This document shows positions 17,357-27,151 of a DNA stretch of 64,000 nucleotides, in pieces. The DNA is from Bradyrhizobium sp. ORS 285 (GTDB lineage Bacteria > Pseudomonadota > Alphaproteobacteria > Rhizobiales > Xanthobacteraceae): assembly GCF_900176205.1 (NCBI RefSeq), contig NZ_LT859959.1:1550001-1614000 (forward strand), read 5' to 3'. How positions within the stretch are numbered: the first letter of the stretch is position 1; every line of letters begins with the position of its first letter. A model generated the notes under the pieces. The model was not told where the DNA came from, searched no databases, and saw only the letters and a program-made list of their open reading frames with translations. Both the position numbers and the translations under genes were made by a program.

Positions 17357-18136
17357 ATGGCCGAGACCACGGGCCAGTTGTCAGGCGGAGTGGCAGACGA
17401 GCCGGGTGCGCGCAGCATCACCGGCGCGTCCATCATTCTGGCGCTGGCCTTCGCGCCGCAACTCATCGAACTGCTGATCGCATTGGTAGGACTTATCGCG
17501 CCGCTCTCCGGACGCGGTCCGCTCCAGGTCATCGGCGCACACGCGTCGGCCCTGTCAGTCGCGCTTCCGAGCCTGGCGCAGCAATATGCCGCAGGCAGCA
17601 AGGCCTCGCTCTCGTCCGACGTCTTGCTGGCGCTCATCTACACCTATCCGCTGATCGCAGTCGCAGTGTTCACGTTCATGGTGCGCCCGCGCGGCCCGCA
17701 GGATTATTTCGGCGGCATCGTGCTGATGGCGATCGCGCTGTTCGCGTTGTGGGCCTCCAGCGATCTGCAGGGCATGCGCGGCTTCTCGTTCGGGGCCGGA
17801 ACTGCGCCGCGGATGTTCGGCCTGCTCCTGCTCGGGCTCGGAGCTGCCATCGCCGTCATCGGCGTCGTCAATTCAGGGGCTCAGCTTGCGACCTATCACT
17901 GGCGCGGACCTCTGTTCGTGTCGCTTGCGATCTTGACCTTCGCCGTCTCCATCCGTCCGCTCGGGCTTCTGATCACCGGGCTTGCGAGCTTCCTGATCGC
18001 GGCGATCGGCAGTCCGGAAACGCGCTGGCGCGAGGCTGTGATCGTGGGCGTCTGCCTGACCGCCGGCTGCGCGCTGCTGTTCCCGTATGTGCTCGGGCTC
18101 GCCATGCCGCTGTGGCCGCGTTTCCTTTTGCAGTGA
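17357..18136 (+). CDS. Tripartite tricarboxylate transporter small membrane subunit, TctB family
   Basis: This 259-aa membrane protein shows the TctB pattern in its C-terminal part (PRGPQDYFGGIVLMAIALFALWASSD, GAGTAPRMFGLLLLGLGAAIAVIG, FVSLAILTFAVSIRPLGLLI). It is longer than typical TctB proteins (about 150-180 aa) because of an extra N-terminal membrane segment and loop (about 1-95). It is followed 7 bases later by tctA and then tctC, so it is the small membrane subunit of a TTT importer. Carboxylates are the usual substrates; none can be named here. Confidence 0.82.
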   Translation: MAETTGQLSGGVADEPGARSITGASIILALAFAPQLIELLIALVGLIAPLSGRGPLQVIGAHASALSVALPSLAQQYAAGSKASLSSDVLLALIYTYPLIAVAVFTFMVRPRGPQDYFGGIVLMAIALFALWASSDLQGMRGFSFGAGTAPRMFGLLLLGLGAAIAVIGVVNSGAQLATYHWRGPLFVSLAILTFAVSIRPLGLLITGLASFLIAAIGSPETRWREAVIVGVCLTAGCALLFPYVLGLAMPLWPRFLLQ

Positions 18137-18143
18137 GGGCGTG

Positions 18144-19658
18144 ATGGATCTGTTTGCAAATCTCGCTCACGGCTTTGGCGTCGCGCTGTCGCCGATCAAT
18201 CTCCTGATGTGCCTGATCGGCGCGCTGGTCGGCACCCTTGTCGGCGTCCTGCCGGGCATCGGCACCATCGCCACCGTGGCGATGCTGCTGCCGATCACCT
18301 TCGGCCTGCAGCCGGTCGGCGCGCTGATCATGCTGGCCGGCATCTACTACGGCGCCCAGTATGGTGGCTCGACCACGTCGATCCTGGTCAACATCCCCGG
18401 CGAGGCGACATCCGTCGTCACCGCGCTCGACGGCTTCCAGATGGCCAAGCAGGGCCGTGCCGGCCCGGCGCTGGCGATCGCCGCCATCGGCTCGTTCTTC
18501 GCCGGCTGCGTCGCCACCGTGCTGATCGCGATCCTCGGCGCGCCGCTGACCAAGCTGGCGCTGGCGTTCGGCCCGGCCGAATATTTCTCGTTGATGGTGC
18601 TCGGCCTGATCTTCGCGGTCGTGCTGGCGAAGGGCTCGGTGCTGAAGGCGATCGCGATGATCGTGCTCGGCCTGCTGCTGTCGATGGTCGGCTCTGATAT
18701 CGAGACTGGCGTGTCGCGGATGGCGTTCAACATTCCCGAACTCGCCGACGGACTCGGCTTCGCCACCGTCGCGATGGGTGTGTTCGGCTTCGCCGAGATC
18801 ATCCGCAATCTCGATGCCGGCGCGGAGATGGACCGCGACCTCGTGCAGAAGAAGATCACCGGCCTGATGCCGACGCGGAAGGATCTCAGCGATTCCACGC
18901 CGGCGATCCTGCGCGGCACCGTGCTCGGCTCGATCCTCGGTATCCTGCCGGGCGGCGGCGCCGTCATCGCGTCGTTCGCGGCCTATACGCTGGAGAAGAA
19001 GCTCGCGCGCGATCCGTCCCGGTTCGGCCGGGGCGCGATCGAGGGCGTGGCGGCGCCGGAGAGCGCCAACAACGCGGCCGCCCAGACCTCCTTCATTCCG
19101 CTGCTCACGCTCGGCATCCCGCCGAATGCGGTCATGGCGCTGATGGTCGGCGCCATGACCATCCACGGCATCGTACCGGGCCCGCAGGTGATGCAGAAGC
19201 AGCCCGATCTGGTCTGGGGCATGATCGCCTCGATGTGGATCGGCAATCTCATGCTGATCATCATCAACCTGCCGCTGGTCGGCATCTGGGTGCGGCTGCT
19301 CCGCGTGCCCTACCGGCTGATGTTCCCGTCGATCGTGATCTTCTGTGCGATCGGCATCTACTCGGTCAACAATGCGCCTGTCGACGTCATCCTGGCCGGC
19401 GCGTTCGGTCTCGTCGGCTATTGGCTGATCAAGCACGATTTCGAGCCGGCGCCGCTGCTGCTCGGCATGGTGCTGGGGCCGCTGATGGAAGAGAACCTGC
19501 GCCGGGCGCTGCTGATCTCGCGTGGGGACTGGTCGGTGTTCCTGACGCGGCCGCTGTCGGCCGTGCTGCTCGCGATCGCCGCGGGGCTGCTCGTGCTGGC
19601 GGTCCTACCGACGCTGCGCCGCAAGCGCGACGAGGTGTTCGTCGAGAGCGAGGGGTGA
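18144..19658 (+). CDS. tctA: Tripartite tricarboxylate transporter large permease, TctA family
   Basis: A 504-aa permease with about 11-12 membrane segments and the two TctA signature loops, LVGVLPGIGTIATVAMLLPIT near the N-terminus and the matching ILGILPGGGAVIASFAAYTLE in the second half, showing the internal duplication. The APESANNAAAQTSFIPLLTLGIPPNAVMALM stretch (quoted in part) is highly typical. The start at 18144 (GTGATGGATC) follows tctB by 7 bases. It carries solute uptake driven by an ion gradient, supplied by the periplasmic TctC protein. Confidence 0.93.
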   Translation: MDLFANLAHGFGVALSPINLLMCLIGALVGTLVGVLPGIGTIATVAMLLPITFGLQPVGALIMLAGIYYGAQYGGSTTSILVNIPGEATSVVTALDGFQMAKQGRAGPALAIAAIGSFFAGCVATVLIAILGAPLTKLALAFGPAEYFSLMVLGLIFAVVLAKGSVLKAIAMIVLGLLLSMVGSDIETGVSRMAFNIPELADGLGFATVAMGVFGFAEIIRNLDAGAEMDRDLVQKKITGLMPTRKDLSDSTPAILRGTVLGSILGILPGGGAVIASFAAYTLEKKLARDPSRFGRGAIEGVAAPESANNAAAQTSFIPLLTLGIPPNAVMALMVGAMTIHGIVPGPQVMQKQPDLVWGMIASMWIGNLMLIIINLPLVGIWVRLLRVPYRLMFPSIVIFCAIGIYSVNNAPVDVILAGAFGLVGYWLIKHDFEPAPLLLGMVLGPLMEENLRRALLISRGDWSVFLTRPLSAVLLAIAAGLLVLAVLPTLRRKRDEVFVESEG

Positions 19659-19764
19659 CCTGCGTCGGCGCGCCGCAGGCGGAAGTCGAATCGACCTCGG
19701 ACAAGGCGCTGTGATGTAGCTATCACAGCGAAAAGGCCTGCATCGGAGCGGGCCCCGAGGGAGG

Positions 19765-20766
19765 ATGGATTCGATGAGCTGGTGCAGTCGTGCACGTTCG
19801 TTTCGTTGGCTGGCGGCCGTCGCCGGCATCGTTGGGCTCGGTGTGTCGACGACACAAGCCACGGCACAGAACTATCCGACGCGCAGCATCACGATGATCG
19901 TCCCGTTCGCCGCCGGCGGTCCGACCGACGTCATCGCGCGCATCGTCACCGCGCACATGGCACAGACCCTAGGGCAAAGTATCGTCATCGAGAACGTCGT
20001 CGGCGCCGGCGGCACCACCGCCACGACGCGCGCGGCCCGCGCCGCCAATGACGGCTACACGCTGATCATCGGCCACATGGGCACCCATGCCGCCGCGGTG
20101 CCGCTCTATCCCAAGCTCGCCTATCATCCGGAGCGGGATTTCGAGCCGGTCGCGCTGCTCGCGGGCACGCCGATCCTGATCCTGGCGCGCAAGGATCTTG
20201 CGCCGAAGGATACCAAGGAGTTCGTCGACTACATCAAGGCCAACAGCGAGAAGGTCAACGCCGCCCATGCCGGCGTCGGCTCTGTCTCGCATGTCTCGTG
20301 CGAACTCCTGAACTCGATCCTCGACGTCAAGCCGGTCGGCGTGCCGTTCAACGGCACTGGCCCCGCGATGAACGCGCTGGTCGCCGGCCAGGTCGACTAC
20401 ATGTGCGACCAGATCGTCAACGCGGTGCCGCAGATCAATGCCGGCACCATCAAGGCCTATGCGATCGCGACGCCCGAGCGCAATCCGGCGCTGCCGAACG
20501 TCCCGACCACCACGGAGGCGGGCTTGCCGAAGTTCCAGGCCCAGGCCTGGAACGCGATCTTTGCGCCGAAGGGCACGCCGCCTGAGATCGTCGCCAAGCT
20601 CAACGCCGCCGCCGGCAAGGCTCTCGAGGACGAAGGCGTCCGCAAGCGCCTTCTCGAGCTCGGCAGCGTCATCCCAGCGCCGGCAGACCGGACGCCGGAG
20701 GCTCTCGGGGCGCTGGTGAAGGGTGAAGTCGCCAAATGGAGCGCTGTGCTGAAGCCGGCGAGCTAG
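19765..20766 (+). CDS. Tripartite tricarboxylate transporter substrate-binding protein, Bug/TctC family
   Basis: The 333-aa protein has a signal peptide (about 1-33, ending TQATA) and the Bug-family start of the mature chain (YPTRSITMIVPFAAGGPTDV) in which the conserved AAGGPTD loop holds the ligand's carboxylate. Later blocks HAGVGSVSHVS and VPTTTEAGLPKFQAQAWN are also diagnostic. It follows tctA by 106 bases. The ligand is probably a carboxylic acid, not identifiable from sequence. Confidence 0.92.
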   Translation: MDSMSWCSRARSFRWLAAVAGIVGLGVSTTQATAQNYPTRSITMIVPFAAGGPTDVIARIVTAHMAQTLGQSIVIENVVGAGGTTATTRAARAANDGYTLIIGHMGTHAAAVPLYPKLAYHPERDFEPVALLAGTPILILARKDLAPKDTKEFVDYIKANSEKVNAAHAGVGSVSHVSCELLNSILDVKPVGVPFNGTGPAMNALVAGQVDYMCDQIVNAVPQINAGTIKAYAIATPERNPALPNVPTTTEAGLPKFQAQAWNAIFAPKGTPPEIVAKLNAAAGKALEDEGVRKRLLELGSVIPAPADRTPEALGALVKGEVAKWSAVLKPAS

Positions 20767-20853
20767 CGTCAAGGCAGATGACCAGGGCAGGGGGGGGACC
20801 GCAGGGTTCCGCCCCCTTGTCAACTGTGGCCCGGCGACCGACATTTTTCAGGG

Positions 20854-20859
20854 TATAAT
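20854..20859 (+). promoter_or_regulatory. Candidate -10 box upstream of thyA
   Basis: A perfect TATAAT lies 87 bases before the thyA ATG. No good -35 hexamer is spaced correctly upstream, so this is a weak promoter candidate. Confidence 0.3.
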
Positions 20860-20945
20860 CGGCGACCAGGCCGAGTCGAGGCTAGGGCTCGGCGACCCCT
20901 GTCGTTAAATTCGCCGCCTTCTGCGAAAGGCCGCCAGCGCGCACC

Positions 20946-21740
20946 ATGCACCAGTATCACGACCTGCTCGAACGCATCCTGTCCGACGGCGCGGAGAAGC
21001 ACGACCGTACCGGCACCGGCACCTATTCCGTGTTCGGCCACCAGATGCGCTTCAACCTCGCCGCCGGCTTCCCCATGGTCACCACCAAGCGGCTGCCGCT
21101 GAAGGCGATCGTGCATGAGCTGTTGTGGTTCCTGAAGGGCGACACCAACATCAAATATCTGCACGACCACGGCGTCACCATCTGGGACGAGTGGGCCGAC
21201 GCCAATGGCGATCTCGGACCGGTCTATGGCTATCAGTGGCGCTCCTGGCCGACGCCGGACGGCGGCCACATCGACCAGATCAGCGACGTCGTCGAGATGA
21301 TCAAGCGCAATCCGGACTCGCGCCGGCTGATCGTCACGGCATGGAATCCGGCCGACGTCGAGAAGATGGCGCTGCCGCCGTGCCATTGCCTGTTCCAGTT
21401 CTACGTGGCGAACGGCAAGCTGTCGTGCCAGCTCTATCAGCGCTCGGCGGACGTCTTCCTCGGCGTGCCCTTCAACATCGCCTCCTATGCGCTGTTGACG
21501 ATGATGGTCGCGCAGGTCACTGGCCTGAAGCTCGGCGACTTCGTGCACTCGTTCGGCGACGTGCATCTCTATTCGAATCACGTCGAGCAGGCCCGTCTGC
21601 AGCTGACCCGCGAGCCCCGGCCGCTGCCGACCATGACGCTCAATCCCGACGTGAAGGACATCTTCGCCTTCCGCTACGAGGATTTCGCACTCGCCGGCTA
21701 CGATCCGCATCCGCACATCAAGGCCGAGGTCGCGGTCTGA
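20946..21740 (+). CDS. thyA: Thymidylate synthase
   Basis: The 264-aa ThyA converts dUMP to dTMP using 5,10-methylenetetrahydrofolate and releases dihydrofolate. The length equals the Escherichia coli protein, and the active-site PPCHCLFQ (144-151) with catalytic C146 is intact, as are the phosphate-binding arginines (DRTGTGT, RR at 126-127). folA lies two genes downstream, which regenerates the tetrahydrofolate consumed here. A GNAT gene is between the two. Confidence 0.97.
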   Translation: MHQYHDLLERILSDGAEKHDRTGTGTYSVFGHQMRFNLAAGFPMVTTKRLPLKAIVHELLWFLKGDTNIKYLHDHGVTIWDEWADANGDLGPVYGYQWRSWPTPDGGHIDQISDVVEMIKRNPDSRRLIVTAWNPADVEKMALPPCHCLFQFYVANGKLSCQLYQRSADVFLGVPFNIASYALLTMMVAQVTGLKLGDFVHSFGDVHLYSNHVEQARLQLTREPRPLPTMTLNPDVKDIFAFRYEDFALAGYDPHPHIKAEVAV

Positions 21741-21743
21741 CGC

Positions 21744-22229
21744 ATGCCTCTGTCGATCCGTCCTGCCAGGCCTGATGACATCGGCACCGTTCTGGCGCTG
21801 ATCCGCGAGCTCGCCGACTACGAGAAGCTCGCGCATGAGGTCGTGGCCACCGAGGCCGACATCGCCGGGGCGCTGTTCTGCGAGCATCCGAAGCTATTCT
21901 GCGATCTCGCGGAATGGAACGGTGCCGTCGCGGGCTTTGCGGTTTGGTTCGTCAACTTCTCGACCTTCGCCGGCAAACCCGGCGTCTATCTCGAGGACCT
22001 GTTCGTGCGGCCGGTGTTCCGCCGCAACGGCATCGGCCAGGCGCTGCTCGGCCATCTCGCGCGGACCTGCGTGGAGCGCGACTACGCGCGGCTGCAATGG
22101 TCGGTGCTCGACTGGAATGCGCCGTCGATCACGTTCTACAAATCGCTCGGCGCCGAACTGATGGACGGCTGGACGCTGTGCAAGGTCACGGGCCCCGCGC
22201 TGGCGCAGCTTGCGGAGAAGGCGCCGTGA
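21744..22229 (+). CDS. GNAT family N-acetyltransferase
   Basis: A 161-aa GNAT enzyme, with the acetyl-CoA-binding motif LFVRPVFRRNGIGQALLGHL (about 85-104) and a GNAT C-terminal strand (QWSVLDWNAPSITFYKSLGAE). The type resembles the spermidine/diamine N-acetyltransferase-like proteins of bacteria, but the substrate is not predictable. It starts 3 bases after the thyA stop, and its TGA overlaps the GTG of folA, so it is embedded in a thyA-GNAT-folA operon. Confidence 0.87.
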   Translation: MPLSIRPARPDDIGTVLALIRELADYEKLAHEVVATEADIAGALFCEHPKLFCDLAEWNGAVAGFAVWFVNFSTFAGKPGVYLEDLFVRPVFRRNGIGQALLGHLARTCVERDYARLQWSVLDWNAPSITFYKSLGAELMDGWTLCKVTGPALAQLAEKAP

Positions 22230-22738
22230 TCGAGATCGTGTTCGTCGTCGCCATGGCCGAGAACCGCGTCATCGGCGCTGATGGCGCGATCCCGTGGCGG
22301 CAGAAGAGCGACATGCGGCGCTTCAAGGCGATGACGATGGCGCGGCCGATCGTGATGGGCCGCAAGACCTTCATGTCGTTTCCGCGCCAGCCGTTGCCGG
22401 GCCGGACCAACATCGTGATCACCCGCGATACCGCGTTCCGCGCTGAGGGAGCGATCGTGACCCACGGGGTGGACGAGGCTCTCAGCATCGCGCGCGGTGA
22501 TGCACTGCGGCGTTCAGCCGCGGAGATTGCGATCGTCGGCGGCGCCGAGATCTACGCGGCCACCATGCCGGTTGCCGACCGGCTCGAGATCACCGAGGTC
22601 CACGCGCGTCCCGCGGGGGACACGCTGTTTCCGGCGATCGATCTCGCCCAATGGGCCGAGGTGGCGCGTGAGCGTCACGCTTCGGGGCCGGACGACCAGG
22701 CCGAATTCTCCTATGTGACCTATCGCCGGAGACGCTGA
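22226..22738 (+). CDS. folA: Dihydrofolate reductase
   Basis: The 170-aa enzyme reduces dihydrofolate to tetrahydrofolate with NADPH. Seen motifs: VVAMAENRVIGADGAIPW at the substrate/Met20 loop, the cofactor segment PIVMGRKTFMSF and IVGGAEIYAATMP. The start is GTG at 22226, overlapping the stop of the GNAT gene by 4 bases (GTGA). Length agrees with the family. Its location downstream of thyA pairs producer and recycler of dihydrofolate. Confidence 0.95.
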   Translation: MIEIVFVVAMAENRVIGADGAIPWRQKSDMRRFKAMTMARPIVMGRKTFMSFPRQPLPGRTNIVITRDTAFRAEGAIVTHGVDEALSIARGDALRRSAAEIAIVGGAEIYAATMPVADRLEITEVHARPAGDTLFPAIDLAQWAEVARERHASGPDDQAEFSYVTYRRRR

Positions 22739-22988
22739 TCGTGCGAGGCTGCGAATGGCGCGGCTGCCGTTTCAAGACCATCCGTTAATGATGACATCGC
22801 GTTGTCTGGCCGCGTGGCGGTTTCGGGGCCGCGGCAAACGGGCGCTTCCGGCCCTGTTTACATTGACAAAACCTGGTTCGGGCTTAGCTGGAGCGCTACG
22901 TTGTAAGGGGCGGGGCCGTCCCTTATAACCCGGCCGCCGTCGGGGGCCGGCGTTGGTGCAGTATCAGCCTCGCGGAGGAGATCGATCG

Positions 22989-24116
22989 ATGGCGTGGAAG
23001 AATCAGGGCGGAGGCCCGTGGGGCCCGGGTCCGAAGGGGCCCTGGGGCTCGGGACCGCAACCGGTCGGTCCAAGGCCGCCCGACCTTGAAGATCTTCTGC
23101 GGCGCGGTCAGGACCGGCTGCAGCAATTCGTGCCGGGCGGCGGCTTCGGCACCGCCGGCGTCCTCCTGGTCGTACTCGGCGCCATCATCATCTGGCTCGC
23201 CTCCGGCATCTACCGCGTGCAGTCCGAGGAGCTCGGCGTCGTCCTGCGCTTCGGCAAGTATGTCCGCGATGAGCAGCCGGGCCTGCGCTATCATTTGCCT
23301 TACCCGATCGAGACCGTGCTGCTGCCGAAGGCGCTGCGCGTCAACTCGATCTCCATCGGCATCACCGCCAATGACGATCCCGGCCGGCGTAGCCGCGGCG
23401 GTCGCGACGTACCCGAGGAGAGCCTGATGCTGACCGGCGACGAGAACATCGTCGACGTCGACGTCACCGTGCTCTGGCGCATCAAGCCGAAGGGCGCCGC
23501 CGACTTCCTGTTCAACATCCAGAACCCCGAAGGCACCGTGAAGGCGGTGGCCGAGAGCGCAATGCGCGAGGTGATCGGCCGTTCGAACATCCAGCCGATC
23601 CTGACCGGCGCCCGCACCGTGATCGAGCAGAACGTGCAGGAGCTGATGCAGAAGACGCTCGATAATTACGGCTCGGGCATCCAGATCACGCAGGTGCAGA
23701 TGCAGAAGGTCGATCCGCCGTCGCAGGTGATCGAGGCCTTCCGCGACGTCCAGGCGGCCCGCGCCGACCTCGAGCGTCTGCAGAACGAAGCCCAGACCTA
23801 CGCCAACAAGGTCGTGCCTGACGCGCGCGGCCGCGCCGCGCAGATCCTGCAGGTCGCCGAAGGCTACAAGGAGCAGGCGATCGCCGAGGCCAAGGGCCAG
23901 AGCGCGCGCTTCCTGAAGGTCTATGACGAGTACAAGAAGGCGCCCGACGTGACCCGCGAACGCATCTATCTCGAGACCATGGAGCGCGTGCTCGGTGGCT
24001 CCGAGAAGCTCGTGCTCGACAGCGGCGCCTCCGGCGGCCCCGTTCCGCTGCTGCCGCTCGGCGATCTTGCGCCGCGCCGCCAGGCGCCGGCCGCTGCACA
24101 GGGAGGCGTCCGATGA
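22989..24116 (+). CDS. hflK: HflK, SPFH-domain subunit of the FtsH regulator complex
   Basis: This 375-aa membrane-anchored protein has a Gly/Pro-rich cytoplasmic N-terminus (MAWKNQGGGPWGPGPKG), one transmembrane segment (about 58-78) and an SPFH/band-7 domain facing the periplasm (YRVQSEELGVVLRFGKYV onwards), then a long coiled-coil region rich in Glu and Ala. With HflC it forms a cage around the FtsH protease and tunes its activity. I used the ATG at 22989, which follows GGAGGAG; an upstream frame extension is not convincing. The hflC ATG overlaps its stop. Confidence 0.94.
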   Translation: MAWKNQGGGPWGPGPKGPWGSGPQPVGPRPPDLEDLLRRGQDRLQQFVPGGGFGTAGVLLVVLGAIIIWLASGIYRVQSEELGVVLRFGKYVRDEQPGLRYHLPYPIETVLLPKALRVNSISIGITANDDPGRRSRGGRDVPEESLMLTGDENIVDVDVTVLWRIKPKGAADFLFNIQNPEGTVKAVAESAMREVIGRSNIQPILTGARTVIEQNVQELMQKTLDNYGSGIQITQVQMQKVDPPSQVIEAFRDVQAARADLERLQNEAQTYANKVVPDARGRAAQILQVAEGYKEQAIAEAKGQSARFLKVYDEYKKAPDVTRERIYLETMERVLGGSEKLVLDSGASGGPVPLLPLGDLAPRRQAPAAAQGGVR

Positions 24117-25066
24117 GGTCCCCCGTCGCAGGTATCGTCGCCCTCGTCGCCGTGCTCGTCATCGTCGTTGTCGGCTACAGCTCGCTGTTCACCGTGAGCC
24201 AGACCGAGCAGGCGCTGGTGGTGCGTTTCGGCAAGCCGGTCGACGTCGTCACCCAGCCCGGCCTGAACTTCAAGGCACCGTTCATCGACAACGTGATCTC
24301 GATCGACAAGCGCATCCTCGACCTCGAGAACCCCTCGCAGGAGGTGATCGCGTTCGACCAGAAGCGGCTCGTGGTCGACGCCTTCGCGCGCTACAAGATC
24401 AAGAACGCGCTGCAGTTCTACCAGAGCGTCGGCTCGATCCAGACCGCCAACGTCCAACTCGGCACCTTGCTGAACGCCGCGCTGCGCCGCGTGCTCGGCG
24501 AGGTCACCTTCACGCAAGTCGTTCGCGACGAGCGCGAGGCCTTGATGCGCAAGATCCGCGATCAGCTCGACAAGGAGGCCGACGCCTACGGCATCCAGGT
24601 GGTCGACGTCCGCATCCGTCGCGCCGACCTGCCGGAGGCCAACAGCCAGGCCGTGTACAAGCGCATGATGACCGAGCGGCAACGCGAGGCCGAGGAGTTC
24701 CGGGCGCTCGGCGGCCAGAAGGCACAGGAGATCCGGTCCAAGGCCGATCGCGAAGCCACCGTGATCGTCGCCGAGGCCAACTCGCAGGCCGAGCAGACCC
24801 GCGGCGCCGGTGACGCCGAGCGCAACCGGCTGTTCGCCGAGGCCTATGGCAAGGATCGCGACTTCTTCGCCTTCTATCGCTCAATGACGGCGTATGAGAA
24901 CGGCCTGAAGTCCGGCGACACCCGCTTCCTGCTGCGGCCGGATTCGGAGTTCTTCCGCTACTTCGCCAACCCCTCGGGGAAGGCGGGTACGGAGACGCCG
25001 TCGTCGACAGCCAGCACCGCGGCAGCCAACGCCACGGCGGCTGCGGCGCAGGCTCCCAAGCCGTGA
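24113..25066 (+). CDS. hflC: HflC, SPFH-domain subunit of the FtsH regulator complex
   Basis: The 317-aa partner of HflK starts with a transmembrane anchor (about 5-25), followed by the SPFH domain (FTVSQTEQALVVRFGKPVD) and a coiled-coil stretch containing the conserved EFRALGGQKAQEIRSKADRE. The Ala/Thr-rich tail (after residue 285) is longer than in the Escherichia coli protein. Overlap of ATGA with hflK shows coupled translation in the complex's one-to-one stoichiometry. Confidence 0.94.
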   Translation: MRSPVAGIVALVAVLVIVVVGYSSLFTVSQTEQALVVRFGKPVDVVTQPGLNFKAPFIDNVISIDKRILDLENPSQEVIAFDQKRLVVDAFARYKIKNALQFYQSVGSIQTANVQLGTLLNAALRRVLGEVTFTQVVRDEREALMRKIRDQLDKEADAYGIQVVDVRIRRADLPEANSQAVYKRMMTERQREAEEFRALGGQKAQEIRSKADREATVIVAEANSQAEQTRGAGDAERNRLFAEAYGKDRDFFAFYRSMTAYENGLKSGDTRFLLRPDSEFFRYFANPSGKAGTETPSSTASTAAANATAAAAQAPKP

Positions 25067-25108
25067 TGCCGCTGACCCGGTTGATCCCGGCGAATAAGAG
25101 TTGACATG

Positions 25109-25138
25109 GACGGGGCGAAGCCGTTGCTTCGCCCCGTC
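25109..25138 (+). terminator. Strong hairpin after hflC
   Basis: A 12-bp perfect stem (25109-25120 with 25127-25138) around a 6-base loop lies 42 bases past the hflC stop. No T-run follows, so it may stabilise the hflKC mRNA end or act as an imperfect terminator before the DUF2065 gene. Confidence 0.5.
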
Positions 25139-25174
25139 TGATATCAAGAAGGTCGAACGGGAGGTCCGGGTCCG

Positions 25175-25381
25175 ATGAGGTCCATTGCGTTTTCCGATTT
25201 CCTCATCGGATTAGGTATCCTGTTCGTGCTCGAAGGCCTGATGTTTGCGGCCAGCCCGGACTGGATGCGCCGGGCGATGAAGACCGCCATGGCCACGCCC
25301 GACAATGTGCTGCGCGCCGTCGGCATCGGCTCGGCGGTGGCCGGCCTCGTCCTCATCTGGGTCATCCGGCGACCGATCTGA
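25175..25381 (+). CDS. DUF2065 (YjeT-like) small membrane protein
   Basis: A 68-aa protein with two hydrophobic segments (FLIGLGILFVLEGLMFAASP and VGIGSAVAGLVLIWVI) that matches DUF2065. In enterobacteria the YjeT relative also sits directly after hflC, so the hflK-hflC-DUF2065 order is conserved. Function is unknown; association with the FtsH/HflKC system is an inference from gene order. Confidence 0.82.
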   Translation: MRSIAFSDFLIGLGILFVLEGLMFAASPDWMRRAMKTAMATPDNVLRAVGIGSAVAGLVLIWVIRRPI

Positions 25382-25614
25382 ACGGGGCGGACGGCCCGAC
25401 GCGCCGCCCCGCCGATCCCAGGAACGAAGGCCGCGTCCGGTCATTGCCTTCGCCGCCCGGCCAACGCCATTGTGAGGCGATGGCTGCGCCATTTTGCCGT
25501 ATTAGGTCGCCTTCAATGATGAATCTGGCGGTCCGGTCCGGCGTGCTTGCGTCGCCGCCCGGTTCCGGCGCACTGTAACGATTGATTTTGCCGACTTTTC
25601 TGGAGATCCGCCCG

Positions 25615-27120
25615 ATGACCGCAACGCTTGCTTTCCGCCGTCGCCTGCGCCCCGTCCTGGCTGCGGCTGTCCTCGCCGCCGGCTGGGCGCTGGCGCCGTT
25701 GCCGGCCTTGGCGCGCGGCCCGGAGGGCATCGCCGACGTCGCCGAGAAGGTCATCGACGCCGTGGTCAACATCTCGACCTCGCAGACCGTCGAGGCCAAG
25801 GGCGGCGGCTCCTCCGAGGGCCGCAATGCCAATCCGCAGGTGCCCCCGGGCTCGCCGTTCGAGGAATTCTTCGACGACTTCTTCAAGAACCGCCGCGGCG
25901 TTCCGGGCGGCCGTGGCGGCGCCGACAACTCGCCCCGCCGCACCAACTCGCTCGGCTCCGGCTTCATCGTCGACGAGTCCGGCATCGTGGTCACAAACAA
26001 CCATGTCATCGCCGATGCCGACGAGATCAACGTCATCATGAACGACGGCACCAAGATCAAGGCCGAGCTGGTCGGCGTCGACAAGAAGACCGACCTCGCG
26101 GTGCTCAAGTTCAAGCCGCCGCGGCAGCTCACCGTGGTCAAGTTCGGCGATTCCGACAAGCTCAGGCTCGGCGACTGGGTGGTCGCGATCGGCAACCCGT
26201 TCAGCCTCGGCGGCACCGTCACCGCCGGCATCGTCTCGGCCAAGAACCGCGACATCTCGTCCGGGCCCTATGACAGCTACATCCAGACCGACGCCGCCAT
26301 CAACCGCGGCAATTCGGGCGGCCCGCTGTTCAACCTCGATGGCGAGGTCATCGGAGTCAACACCTTGATCATCTCGCCGTCCGGCGGCTCGATCGGCATC
26401 GGCTTCGCCGTGCCGTCGAAGACGGTGGCCGGCGTCGTCGATCAGCTGCGTCAGTTCGGCGAGCTGCGCCGCGGCTGGCTCGGCGTGCGCATCCAGGGCG
26501 TCACCGACGAGATCGCCGAGAGCCTCAACATCAAGCCGGCCCGCGGCGCGCTGGTCGCCGGCGTCGACGACAAGGGTCCTGCGAAGCCGGCCGGCATCGA
26601 GCCGGGCGACGTCGTCGTCAAGTTCGACGGCCGCGACATCAAGGAGCCGAAGGACCTGTCGCGCATCGTCGCCGACACGGCGGTCGGCAAGGAGGTCGAC
26701 GTCATCGTGATCCGCAAGGGCCAGGAGCAGACGCTCAAGGTCAAGCTCGGCCGGCTCGAAGACAATGAGAAGGTCCAGCAGGCGGCGATCAAGAAGGACG
26801 AGCCGGCCGAGAAGCCGGTGACCCAGAAGGCGCTCGGGCTCGATCTCGCCGCGCTCTCGAAGGACCTGCGCACGCGCTACAAGATCAAGGACAGCGTCAA
26901 GGGCGTCGTCGTCACCGGCGTCGACCAGTCCTCCGACGCCGCCGAGAAGCGCCTGTCCGCCGGCGACGTCATCGTCGAGGTCGCGCAGGAGGCGGTCACC
27001 TCCGGCAACGACATCAAGAAGCGCGTCGACCAGTTGAAGAAGGACGGCAAGAAGTCGGTCCTGCTGCTGGTGTCCAACGCCGACGGCGAGCTGCGGTTCG
27101 TGGCGCTGAGCTTGCAGTAA
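25615..27120 (+). CDS. Do-family periplasmic serine protease, DegP/MucD-like
   Basis: The 501-aa protease has a signal peptide (about 1-34), a trypsin-like domain with the catalytic triad H130 (TNNHV), D160 (TDLAV) and S234 (RGNSGGPLFN), and two PDZ domains (about 275-370 and 395-495). It would degrade or refold damaged periplasmic proteins. I chose the ATG at 25615 reading MTATLAFRRR, since the upstream TTG adds 11 residues before the signal peptide. The position after hflKC and DUF2065 is common in Rhizobiales and groups envelope quality-control genes. Confidence 0.94.
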   Translation: MTATLAFRRRLRPVLAAAVLAAGWALAPLPALARGPEGIADVAEKVIDAVVNISTSQTVEAKGGGSSEGRNANPQVPPGSPFEEFFDDFFKNRRGVPGGRGGADNSPRRTNSLGSGFIVDESGIVVTNNHVIADADEINVIMNDGTKIKAELVGVDKKTDLAVLKFKPPRQLTVVKFGDSDKLRLGDWVVAIGNPFSLGGTVTAGIVSAKNRDISSGPYDSYIQTDAAINRGNSGGPLFNLDGEVIGVNTLIISPSGGSIGIGFAVPSKTVAGVVDQLRQFGELRRGWLGVRIQGVTDEIAESLNIKPARGALVAGVDDKGPAKPAGIEPGDVVVKFDGRDIKEPKDLSRIVADTAVGKEVDVIVIRKGQEQTLKVKLGRLEDNEKVQQAAIKKDEPAEKPVTQKALGLDLAALSKDLRTRYKIKDSVKGVVVTGVDQSSDAAEKRLSAGDVIVEVAQEAVTSGNDIKKRVDQLKKDGKKSVLLLVSNADGELRFVALSLQ

Positions 27121-27151
27121 GGGCGCAGGCGTTCGTTCCGGGCACAGCTGT

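Noticed and set aside
20791..20818. GGGGGGG...CCCCC hairpin after tctC as an intrinsic terminator
   Set aside because: The stem is plausible but there is no T-run, and the G-run could pair in several ways; support is too weak for a feature.
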